Shown: positions 33,110 through 43,020 of the stretch, one piece after another
Layout: every line of letters begins with the position of its first letter
How positions within the stretch are numbered: position 1 is the first letter of the stretch
Assembly: GCA_038503035.1 (NCBI GenBank)
Contig: JAVSML010024365.1
Coordinates: forward strand, 409,626 to 473,625
Source of the DNA: Crocodylus rhombifer
Lineage: Eukaryota > Chordata > Crocodylia > Crocodylidae
Direction: 5' to 3'
Length of the DNA: 64,000 nucleotides
Notes under the pieces: generated by a model
Told to the model about the DNA's origin: nothing
Seen by the model: the letters and a program-made list of their open reading frames with translations, nothing else
Database searches by the model: none
Program-made: the position numbers and the translations under genes

Positions 33110-33600
33110 ATTATTTAACTCTGCGAAGCACCGTACAAATAAAATGGCATTATCTTGTATAGGAACAAGGCCCAAGTAAACACAGGCCCTGACGGTAACA
33201 GCAAGCTCCATATTTCTGAAGTGCCACTTTCCTAAAATATAATTAAGCCATAATGTTTCGAAGCGAGTCATTGAAGGAGCAATAAATGGCTGCCAGGTCA
33301 GGTAAACACCCCAGCAGCAGCAGAAGCGTTTACCAGAGCTGAAAGCCCTTTATTGTGCGCGTACTACTTGCTCCTAAACATTACTGCATTATCCAGGCTG
33401 TCACCGAACGTCGGCGGAAAATAATTAGAGAGCAGCAGCTGGAGGAGGCTGTGATGCGGCAGCCCCTTCCCATCCGGGCCCCTGCGCGCACCCGTGGTGA
33501 ATAATGGATCGAAGGTGGGATTTCAAACCGAATAACAGATCAAAGGGGCGGCTTTGTGCCGGGAAGCATGAGGCGACCGGCCAGACAGCTCATCTGCCAA
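33110..33600. promoter_or_regulatory. Candidate conserved non-coding element cluster
   Basis: One of the longest blocks of apparently unique, open-frame-poor sequence. It has AAATATAATTAAGCCATAATG near 33234 (core ATAATTAAG), GAGCAATAAATGGC near 33276, CTTTATTGTGCGCG near 33348, AAACATTACTGCATTATCC near 33376, GAAAATAATTAGAGAGCAGCAG near 33417 (core AATAATTAG), and GGTGAATAATGGATCG near 33494. It also holds CAGGTAAAC and CAGCAGCTGGAG (E-box) sites. Motifs suggest a compound enhancer; conservation is untested. Confidence 0.38.
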
Positions 33601-34384
33601 ATCTATGAGCGGGATAGAGGTTTGGTTTCCCAGCCGTAGCGTGGCTGAGCTGATCCTGGCGCGTACTGTCGGGATTCAGGGAAGATTATCTGGTATTTAC
33701 TTTGAATAGGAACCAGTCCAGGGCACTGCTTCTTTGATGGGAGGTTAACCCCAGCTTTCTCCCACTGGAGCACCATGTGGTTCGGACCGCCCCACCGCCT
33801 CCGCTCTGTGCTTGCACAGGTTGGGGTGCAGAGGAAAGGTGCCCCTGCAGAAATGCACACCGTTCGTTAACAACCACCCCCTGGTTACATCCAACCCACT
33901 GGTGCCATCAGCAGCTCGGCTTGGCCTGGGATGCTACCTGCATTGGCACGGCCAGCATGGACGGACATCCTGGAAGGGGCGTTCAGGCCTCAGTTCATCT
34001 CTGCTTGCACAGCCTCGCTCCGGGCCGGGCACAGGGTCTCCCACCTTACTCAGGCGCTGCTGGAGCTGGTCATTGCCCTGCAACGTGGACTGTATGACTG
34101 ACCAGGCCTGGTCATTCCCACATCCTTATTGCCCAGAGAGGCTGTGTCTGTGCAGCTGGCACCTCGAGGGAGAAGAAGAGATGGGATGAAGGGGACTTAG
34201 ACATGGAGCTGCCCACAACATCCAGTCAATAAGTTCTCAGGTGGTCCAGGCTGACCAGCCCCCTTAAATGATGCGACAGAAACTTTTCTAACAGGCCATA
34301 GGGACCTGAGCGCCTCACTGTAGCAGGGTAGGCACTGACCTCCCACTGCTTGTCTGGGATTTAGATCTTCATCCTGCTCAGGCA
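33601..34384. other. No gene recognised
   Basis: GC-rich, with overlapping plus frames (33777-34097, 33812-34189) and minus frames (33603-33877). None is recognisable. Confidence 0.4.
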
Positions 34385-34560
34385 CAATTTGAAACCCCAG
34401 GCAAGGCCTATCGGAGTATGTAGGTGCCTAAATACCTTTGGAAATCTGGCCCTGGGGTGCCTGGAAGCTGGGGGTGTATCCCCTGTCAGTGAGAGTGAGG
34501 CTCCTATGTGCTTGACTCATGTCTGATTCTGGGATTTAGGCTCCTCAATCTGTTGGATGC
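34385..34560 (+). repeat. Old dispersed repeat fragment
   Basis: The segment contains 'gtaggtgcctaaatacctt' followed by 'tggaaatctggccc' near 34420-34453 and 'gggatttaggctcctcaat' near 34532. These are hallmark phrases of a repeat seen widely in reptile genomes, also met at 25947-26035. Family name unknown to me. Confidence 0.55.
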
Positions 34561-34690
34561 TTCTGCTGATGTTGCCCCTAATGGCCAACCGTGGCTGGAA
34601 CGAGCGCTGAAGCTTTCCCCCTCCCGGCTGCTGCTGATGGCAGTGAGCATGGCTTCAGACTTTGCCAGAGAGCTTCATCAATCCTATATC

Positions 34691-34722
34691 TATCTATATC
34701 TATATAGCTATAGATATAGATA
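34691..34722. repeat. TATC/TAGA hairpin (14-bp perfect arms)
   Basis: Left arm 34691-34704 and right arm 34709-34722 are perfect reverse complements, with the 4-base loop TAGC. It is built of TATATC units and their complement, probably an imperfect (TATC)n microsatellite that turned into an inverted pair. It could extrude as a cruciform. Confidence 0.9.
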
Positions 34723-35635
34723 TATGCACATACACACATGGCTGGAGGAAGAGCTCAGCCTCCTGCAGTGTTTGCAGCGTTTACTCCGATGGGCGTGTAA
34801 GTAATTAAATCCCCTGTGATCAAAGAGGTCTTTTCCCTTCCTTTTCTATCTCTTTACAGGCCTCTCGTATCTGGAAAAGGCTTTCCTAATGTACTCTTTC
34901 GCACTGCCCTGCAGCTCTGCCAGCTACATCTGAGAATCCCCCGATTGCTTTTATTCTCTTAACTGCTATCCAAACAGCTAGCCTCCCTCTGCAGCTCCAT
35001 CTCTCACCACTGCCATGCACCCCATCTATATACACTTCTGCCTAGCAGTACCTCTAAAACATCTAGCTCTAGACTGTGACTCATGATATTAAAATGGCTT
35101 GTGGCATGAATGAACAGGCCAAACCTTATGCTGGGCTTCTTGAAGCAGGGCAGGAGCAAATGCTGATTTCCTTTCTCAGCTTCATGGCTGGTCTGAGAGG
35201 AATGTAGCTCAGATGCAGGGGGATTTCTCCACCTTCCACTTGGTTTTTTACATGGGCTTGATTGAAAAGTGGAGCAGGGCAGTGCTGCTTAGTGGGAAGA
35301 GCTGGAAACGGCTCAGGGAATGGTCACATGCACCCAGGCAGGCCGGGCGATGCTCGGTCCAACAGCAGGTGCGACGTGAACTCGCCAGACTTGTGGGAAG
35401 CCAATATTTGGGGGAGTGACAACAACCACACATGCTTATCCTGACTCCTTTGTTCCTAGTTTTACTCTGTGGCCGTGTCTTCGACATCAGCAGACTTATT
35501 TCAGATTTACATCGAGATGAAAGGCGACTCAAGCCCAGTGGATTTCCAAAACGCATGAGTCAGTCCAGGGAATGGCATTAAATGGACCTAAGTGTCACCA
35601 TCCTCTTGATGGGTTTTGTTGTTTTTTTTGACTGA
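34723..35635. other. No gene recognised
   Basis: Mixed DNA without a recognised gene or repeat. Short overlapping frames at 35213-35556 lack domains. Confidence 0.4.
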
Positions 35636-35639
35636 CACA

Positions 35640-36070
35640 GAGGGCAAAGTAGAGATTGCAAGGCTGCAGAGTTTTGCAACTATATGAAAGCACTGTTAAC
35701 ATAAGATTTAAAGCCTGGCTCCCCTTTGATTTTAAATGATTAAAAAGGTTTCTGTACTCTAGCAATCTAATTATCAAAGAAGATTTCCGCTAGGTCTTTT
35801 CTCTTGCTTCATTTCTAAAGAAGTCTTTCTAAGAATGCCATTGGGTTAGAGTCATTATGGCATATAACACAAACAGGCCCATTTATTGTATTTTTACGAG
35901 GGTAATACCGCACCATCTAATAAATTTAACTGGAAGGATTCAGTATAGAGAAAGCTGGGATTCAGCTGCAGCAGGGCCAGCCAATTTGAGTTCTAATTCA
36001 AGATGAATCTGGTTAAGGGAGGAAATATGTATTTTTTTCCCCCGCTTATTATCCTGAGATGCCGGAATGG
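35640..36070. promoter_or_regulatory. Candidate conserved non-coding element
   Basis: An AT-rich block with TTTTAAATGATTAAAAAGG near 35730, CAATCTAATTATCAAAG near 35763, GTCATTATGGCATATAAC near 35852, GCCCATTTATTGTATTTTTACG near 35877 (core TTTATTG), and CTAATAAATTTAACTGG near 35916. Further GCTTATTATCC lies near 36045. No long frame. Inference from motifs. Confidence 0.35.
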
Positions 36071-36334
36071 CTACAGGGGAACCAATCTGATTATCGTAGG
36101 AGCTTCCAGTGCGAATTCACACTGACCCCTCGCCTTTCTGGCCTTCGTACATATACTGCTAACTTTCTTCTGCATTAGTCTGAGTTTAGGTGCAGCCTCT
36201 GATTGTCTTGGTCTTCTCTTCAACACGTGAACATGCATGGTCACGCTCACAAATGTTCCAGGCTTATCTTTATTCTCAGACCATTTTGACTCCCAAACAC
36301 GGGGACTTTGGCGCATCACGGGGCTGGACAGGGA

Positions 36335-36625
36335 CAGCAGACAGCAAGGATGACAGACGGCAGGGCAAGGAGCAATGGGCTCCAGTTGCAGCAAGGGAAG
36401 TTGAGGTTGGTATTAGGAAAAACTTTCTCACTAGGAGGGTGGTGAAGCACTGGGATGGGTTACCCAGAGAGGTGGTGCCATCTCCATCCTTGGAGGGTTT
36501 TGGAGACCCAGCTATGCAAACCCTCGTCTGGGATGATCTAGTTGGGGCTGGTCCTGCTTTGAGCAGAGGGTTAGATTAGATGTGACCGCCTGAGGTCCCT
36601 TTTCCCCTCATTTTCTGATTCTGTT
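36335..36625 (+). mobile_element. CR1 LINE 3' fragment, plus strand
   Basis: In sense: 'gggcaaggagcaatgggct' near 36363, 'ggtattaggaaaaactttct' near 36411, 'gggtggtgaagcactggga', 'acccagagaggtggtgcc', 'ttggggctggtcctgctttg', and the tail 'agatgtgaccgcctgaggtc'. Same subfamily as 18325-18585. About 290 bp, 5'-truncated. Confidence 0.93.
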
Positions 36626-36629
36626 ATTT

Positions 36630-36725
36630 TTGTGTGCATGCGTGTGTGCGTCTACTTAGAGTTCGATGTTTTGCGGGGGGGTGCACACATATGTGTACAT
36701 ATATACACATGTGCATACATGGGTT
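36630..36725. repeat. Alternating purine-pyrimidine low-complexity tract
   Basis: TG/CA and TA alternations ('gtgtgcatgcgtgtgtgcg' near 36632, and CACACATATGTGTACATATATACACATG near 36684, core TACATATATACAC) directly follow the CR1 tail. Such tracts may adopt Z-DNA or cruciform forms. Not a clean microsatellite. Confidence 0.65.
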
Positions 36726-38365
36726 TGAACAACCATATTCATGCACATTGCTGCAAGCTCTTGCTTATCTCCAGGGTGCAGGTAGACAAAGAAGCAGGCC
36801 AATTTGCACTGGTTTTGCAGCTGTATTTCTCTTAATCAGTTCATTACAGCAAGTAAAGGAATCAATGAAAAAAGGCTATTGATCAGAAATTCATATGTTA
36901 AAATGGTGCTGCGAGTGCTAGTTCATTTCTCAATGGCAGAGGCAAATCCATACTGCCCCTTCTCTGGAAAATCACTGCCGGCGTAATAGTAATGGCTTTG
37001 CTCACGTGCTGCTAGCACGTCCCTGCCGTCAGGCCTGTCTCAGGCAACCTGGCCGGCCTCCCATGGAAAGCCAGAGCAAGCGGGAGAGAACTTGCTGATT
37101 TCAGATATCTTCCCCGTCTCCGTCTCCATCCAACCAACCCAGCACCTGACTCAGCAAGCCTGGCACAAGGTTGGAGGAGGGGAGGAGGGCGGCGGCAGCT
37201 GGGGAATTGCAGCGTGTTTCTGCAGCTCAGAGGACTGCTGGCGTCGAACCGCATCCCCAGGCCCAGAGATGCTCAAGCTGTTTCCATGCTGTCAGCTTGG
37301 AGATTTCTGCCCTGGGTAAAAGGCCGCTTGAAGCACAACCCCACTCGCTTGGCTGCTTCCCTGCATGCCCATCTGCTAGGAAGGCATGGTGCCCACCCTC
37401 AAATTGGTCAGGCATTTGCCCTCCGGCACAGGTGCCAAGACACCCTGGGAATAAATGGAGGGCTGCAGGACACGGCAAGTGTCAGGTCTTGTGCAAGAAA
37501 GCCGTGCTCTGCACTGCCAGCACTAAAGCGTGCTGGCAGGATGGCACGCACCTTTCCCCATTGCACCTGCTGGTGCTTGCACGGCCATCGGGAGACAGGA
37601 GGATGGCGCGGGGCTTGTGGGTCTCATGGGCAGCCAGAACAGACCGAGCCCTGGCCACGCGGGGAGGTCCAGGGGTGCAGAAGGAGTAGGTGCTACCCCT
37701 GCTTTCATGGCCACAAGTTGCATCTCTGGAGGTTAAACACGCACCAGCCCCAGCTTATTGGCAATACAACACGAGCAGGCACCGACCACAGGAAAATCAA
37801 TGTCCAAGCACAACCTGGAAGATCCAGCTGTTTTCTGGAAGGGACACTCTCATGTATAAAAGGCTAGATAAAACACCCTAGGTTTCCTCCTTTTCTTCCT
37901 ACTGTTTCCTTTCCTGGTCCCAAACTGTTCTTCCGTCTGGGAGCAAGACATGCTTTTCCATTTGCCTTTAAGAAAGGAGGCGGGTGTATTATCCATCACT
38001 AGCACACCTCGGTTCTTAGCATTGTACCAGTCTTTTAAATAAGTAAAAGGTCATTTCTAATGCACCAATGACCAACCCATCGATTTGCATGCGCTCTCAG
38101 CTCCCGACTGTCTTTGTAAGCGTGCGGTTTTGTGCCTGAGTGTATATGTGGATGCCTGTGCTCAAATGTGTGTGTGTGTTGCAGTAATTGAATATTGCTG
38201 ATGCTGCAGAAGTGAATGAAGGTTTGACAGTTAATCTGATCTTTCATGCTTCTGTTGGTTTCCCCACTCAGAAGTGATAGATAAAAATTCCCAGCAAATG
38301 ACCGGTTTCATGGACTGTTTCCTCCCTTGTCAATACAGGGAATTGAGAACCGTCATCTCTGTCCC
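36726..38365. other. No gene recognised
   Basis: GC-rich at 37020-37700 with overlapping 172- and 217-codon plus frames and opposing minus frames; none has a domain and they share the same DNA, so I regard them as chance. A short TG run lies near 38167-38179. Confidence 0.4.
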
Positions 38366-38369
38366 TCCC

Positions 38370-38600
38370 CTCGAGAGAGGGAACTCGCATATTTATAGCT
38401 GGCTCCTAGAAAACTAATTGTTTTTCTAATTTTTTTTTTTCTTTCCTGCCAGGGACGTTGGGTTCTCTCACGCCGCTGGAGTTGGGGAGCTGAAGGGTTT
38501 GCCGAGAGTATTTCATCAAACACGAGATTCGGGAATGAACTCAAAGGGATGACATTTCCTTTCCAATCTCCTGCTTTTATTATTGACACGGGGATTGAGT
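38370..38600. promoter_or_regulatory. Weak candidate conserved non-coding element
   Basis: Contains CATATTTATAGCTGG near 38387, AAACTAATTGTTTTTCTAATTTT near 38411 (core AACTAATTG), and CTTTTATTATTGACACGG near 38573. The T-rich run at 38427-38440 ends in CTGCCAG and could be a splice acceptor, but no exon-like frame follows. Motif-based only. Confidence 0.22.
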
Positions 38601-39325
38601 AGGAAGCCCAGGGCTGCAGCTGCTAACCTGAATCATTCAGCAAACAGGGGTAGGACAAAATACAGTCCCAGCAATAGCACTTCTGCTCCGGCTCTCTCTG
38701 CAGCTGACGGGCGCTTTCCCCCTGCGCAGGTCGGGAGCGCGATGGGACCGCTCGACTCATCGTCTGGGGACTGCCGAGCCCTTGACACGCACTAGTGCAG
38801 GCCCGGGGAAATCTGGGGTTTCTTACTATTTTATTTGACGGATGGACCCAGCAAGACGGCGACGGGGCTGAGAGCAGGAGGTCGGTTCTCCAGCACCCGC
38901 TCCGGAGGCTGCCCTGCAATCTTCAGACACAAGGCCAGGAAGGTGCAAAGCCCACGAATCCCACACGCAACCACTCGTGTCTACGGCACAGAGAGGCTCC
39001 GAGCCAGCCATGGGATAGGAAGGGAAGTGCATTGCGAAGAGGAGGCTCTTGGGATGAGCCGACAGAGAAATTACAGCTGATGATGCTTCACCCGGGGTCC
39101 CTCCAAGGCTTCCCGCGAGTTGAAAGGGAAGTTAAACGGGAGAGCTTTATTCCTCAGGCCTTTTTAACTGTTTCACTTACACTATCAGACGGGGAACAAA
39201 AAGAAACCTTCCACCGACAGCTTGATCAGAGCAGAGGAACTGGCTGCAAAGCTCTTGTTGGCATCGTGGTGTTTGTTAGTAGTACAGTAACATCTTAAAG
39301 AGGCGTGTTATAATCAGGCTTAATG
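38601..39325. other. No gene recognised
   Basis: GC-moderate DNA. A 167-codon plus frame (38795-39298) overlaps minus frames and matches nothing known. The end (39160-39320) has TTTAACTGTTTCACTTAC and TTATAATCAGGCTTAATGC and may belong to a regulatory block. Confidence 0.35.
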
Positions 39326-39329
39326 CAGC

Positions 39330-40215
39330 CGCGAGCCGGGATTTCTTAGGCCTGTACAGAGGCGTCCTGCCGAGCGGCTGCAGCTCTGCTCCTTTCACAG
39401 CCTTCAGATCTTGGGCTGGGCGCGGGGAGGGGGCTCAGCCTGCAGTGAACAGACACAGCGCGGCGCAGGGAGGGCTGAGCGGCCCCCCAGACGGGGCTGC
39501 TTCGGCAGCCCTGGAGCCGAGGGTACTTTCCCTCGCCACCGCCGCTCGTGAGATGGGGCTTGCGCATTGATTTGAATCCTTCAGTTTATATCGGCGCTCC
39601 CTCGGGAGCTAACGGGAGCTGTGTTCCCATTGATCTGATCTACCCTGTTTCCTAACGGAGGGAGCGGAGGGCGCTTTGGATGTCCGATATGTCTCTCAGA
39701 CTCAAAAACGGGGCAGCCCCCATTGCTGTCTTTGCCTTGGGCTCTCTGCAGACTGGTGGTGGTGACAGAGGATGGGCACTGTTCCTCCCCTCCACTTTTT
39801 GGGACCTCATGTACTGCAAGGCTCTTCACACGGGCTGCAGCTCTCTGAGTGTTGCCAGCAGCATCCCTGCCCCGGCTCCAGGCTTTGCTGGGCCCTGCCC
39901 CAGCTCTCCCAGATCAGAGCCTCTCACGCGTGCCTCGAGCTTGCGGCTTCCCCTGGGTGCCGAAGCTCTGCGTTCCCACCGCCAGACGCGTCCCTCCCGA
40001 CTTGCAGCGAGCGGTGACACTGCCACTACGTGCCCGCACATCTGTGCAGGTCTCCCCGGAGGCTGACCTGCTGCACCCCTTGCTCTAGACGTGAGGGAGG
40101 GAAGCGTCGCTTCGCTTTCAGAGGTGCTCAGGTGCGCCGGCGAGGTGCGGTCCCCGCAGGGGAGACGTCTCCGCCTTTAGATTTGAAGAGCGTGGGCCGA
40201 TCGTTGCAAAATTCC
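39330..40215. promoter_or_regulatory. CpG-rich block without a recognised gene (orphan CpG-island-like)
   Basis: By a rough hand count, 39330-39570 has about 20 CpGs in 240 bp at about two-thirds GC. That gives an observed/expected ratio near 0.75, CpG-island-like. A second CpG-rich part lies at 39920-40215. A four-run G-quadruplex motif with loops of 2, 3 and 1 bases sits at 39413-39433. Vertebrate CpG islands usually mark promoters, but no first exon with a recognisable peptide was found; the 128-codon frame at 39680-40066 is unknown. It could be the promoter of a non-coding RNA or a developmental orphan island. Confidence 0.45.
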
Positions 40216-42415
40216 TCAGGCCAGACACGGGGCCTCAGGTTCAAATTCTTCCGTTCCCAGCAGGCAAAACCTCTTTCGTTGCACCTCGTGGCTTTTCTCA
40301 GAACTGTTTATGAATGTTCCTGTTGAAAATGCACCCAGAAGAATGTCAGTGTGAATCATTTATGAACTGGAATTAGTTTACAAGATGTCTGGCTTTTTAG
40401 AGGCTTGGAGAGCCTCCTGCCCACTGGGATGGAGAGCGATTGTTCGAGGCGTCTCTTCTGCATTTCCAGGTGTCTGTCTCCTGTCCAGCCCCCCGGGTTC
40501 AGATATTCCCCCTGTTTCCCAAGCAATGAGAGACAAGGTATGCTCATGCAAACAAGGCGACACCTTTCCCTGGTCTCTCTGTAGCTGATCAAAGGAGCTC
40601 CCACCAGGCCAATTATTCTTTATTCTTCATTATTCTTTACAGCAAAACGGAGCAACAGGCAGGACTTTAGCAGTTTACAGGCTGCTTGTGCTTTTAAGGG
40701 TGATCAGGGCTCCACAAAAGCAAACATGTGCACGTCTCCCGAAGCCCAACCAGTGTCAGACCCCACAACGGTGGGGCTTGTGCCTGTCTATCAGTACAGA
40801 CGTGCCCTGCAGATCCCGCAATGGGGACGTTCACTGCGAACTGCAACCCAAAGAGGAGAGCGCGGTCCCAGATGTGTGACAGGAGAACTGGCTTGCACTG
40901 GGAATCGCTACCCGGTTTGGCTTCGGTGGTGATCTTAAACGGATTTGGTTCAGCCGCCCTCTCCCTCCTCCAGCGTGTCCATTCCCGACCAGTTTCAGCT
41001 GAGGCAAAAAGCAGTTTTTCAAAAAGTGGACACGAGGCAGTGTCGGCCTCACCGGATCAGGGTGCGACGGTAAACCAGGCAACTTCTTAGTGCTGACAAA
41101 GGCTCATGCCTAAAGAGGCAGCCAAAGACCAGTGACAGCGGGATGCTGGGAGGTTCCCCTACACCCCACAGACACGTCCCCAGCTCTCTGCATTAAATAC
41201 ATACCACAAAGGGCACTAACTTCAGGCATCGGCTTTGGGCCTTACTTGATTTCAGTTATTAGTAAAGCCATTGTGGGTGGATTCTTCCTAGCATGGGTAG
41301 GTGGGTGGAGGTGAAGGTGGGTCTACCAGGAAACCCTTCATTTCAAGGGAGTCCGGTGCAGGAATTAAAATTATAAAGCAATCCTATTATTACTATTATT
41401 TTAACAGGATCCCCACTCTGTCAGTTCCTTCAGGGAGAGTTTTGCTTGAAAAAGCACCGGGCAAGGACTTTGTGACTCTGTGCAGCCACTAGCGGGTATA
41501 TTGTTTGATGGAAAAATGTCACTTAAATGTGCAAAGTTATTAAAATTTTGTTAGCATGCATGTGACACTACAAAAATAGTTGGCGGGCATCAGATGCCAA
41601 AGTAATGAGCCTGGTATAATGAGCCTGGATGGATGGATAGCTCCATGGAGCAGTATATATGTGAATGAATAGACAGAGACATTAGCTGGAACTATTTAAA
41701 TGGTGACCTCTGACCCAACTCTCCATCTACAGGTGATCCATCTTCCCTGGCTCTGCTGCAGACCTGCAGGTCAGTCTAATCCATCCCTCTGCATTGTAAC
41801 AAGTTGGATTTCACTGGGGGAGAGAGCACTAAAGCCATTATGTCCCCTTTGCTACCATTCAGAGGGGAGCTGGGCTGTGCTGCCACGAATAGAAATTTCA
41901 TTTCTGAAATGTAATTTGGCTGGAACACACGGCAGGACAGCAGCAGCTGCAGGAGCAAATCCAAATAACGCTCAGCACTATAATTGCATATGTAAAAAAA
42001 ATACAAGTGGTCTCCTTTTCTCTACTGGGTATTACAGATGTAGCTGTCATCTTATTTCCTCTGCTGAGTGGCTGTAGGTGTACTGTACTGATACTATAAT
42101 TTTCTCTACTGGGTGTTGTAGGGAGATTTGTAATGTCGTTTCTGATGAAGGCCAAAGCATGAGGCTATCCTAGAGAGCCATGCAGCTGCCAGTGTTTCAC
42201 GGCTTGCCCAGGGCCTGAGGCGAGGCCCGCGGATGGGCGTTCACGGGAGGTTTCCCACCAGCTTCCCGCGCACTCTCCAAACCCCTTCCCGGCCACGGTG
42301 GGAGAAGCAGAATGATGGATGTGCGCATAGCTCCATCTTCATAGGTCCTATGTTCACCGCTCGCTGCTCTGGCTCCTCCACCCTTCACAAATAAGTTATG
42401 CTGTCTCCCCAGACT
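40216..42415. other. No gene recognised; small repeats at 40611-40640 and 42016-42114
   Basis: A run of ATTCTTT-like units sits at about 40611-40640. A 15-bp word, TTTTCTCTACTGGGT, occurs at 42016-42030 and again at 42100-42114, suggesting a diverged 84-bp tandem duplication. AT-rich parts at 41340-41410 and 41500-41580 may hold weak regulatory islands. Open frames (120 codons plus at 40728-41090; 125 plus at 41700-42077) lack domains. Confidence 0.35.
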
Positions 42416-42419
42416 CTGT

Positions 42420-43020
42420 AATAAAGATTAGATTGCGCATGAATAAACAATATTCACTTTGCTTTGATATCCTGCATTAAATCCCTCGAGGTGCTCCACA
42501 GGAGAAATACAATATTGTTTTACTGTGCCCTAAATTGGATGGTGTACTTTTATACAGACATTAATCACTCCATGAAAGGGTCACCATCATGGGTGACAAG
42601 AACCTCAGCTGTTAAATAAGCCCTCCTGTGTGTTACACCTTCGGTCATCCAAATTGAAATCCATTTGCAAATATAATCTCCTTTTCACAGTTTATGGTGT
42701 TGGGTTGCTTTTTGCATTTCACTCCTATTGGGAGAATGAAATTTAATTGTCCTCGTTCTTCTTCCGATATCAACCTCCATATTTTTTCGACATAGCACCA
42801 TGCTGCTTCGTGCGTGCGAAGAGCTGCAAACCTGACAAGCCCACATGGTTTCGGGTCCTTGTAGAGTCCAGGGCACATGCAAAGGCTGCGCTGGTAACAC
42901 CAGAGTATTAAGTTACTTGAGCACATCGATCCACCTCCCTCGAACGTCTCTGCCATTTCAATTAGCGCTGGGATTTTTCTTCACTTCCTTTCCTGAGCCA
43001 TTGTTGAGTGATTAAATAGC
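42420..43020. promoter_or_regulatory. Candidate conserved non-coding element (about 600 bp)
   Basis: A long AT-rich block starting with GTAATAAAGATTAGATTGCGC. It continues with GAATAAACAATATTCAC near 42441, CCTGCATTAAATCC near 42471, GACATTAATCACTCC near 42558, CATTTGCAAATATAATC near 42662 (a perfect ATTTGCAAAT octamer palindrome) and AAATTTAATTGTCC near 42739. A GTCACC/GGTGAC inverted pair lies near 42580-42597. Combined octamer and homeodomain cores in unique sequence suggest a developmental enhancer. Inference. Confidence 0.42.

Noticed and set aside
37214..37867. 217-codon plus-strand open frame
   Set aside because: A second long frame (37171-37689) covers the same DNA in another phase, and minus frames oppose it; no family match.
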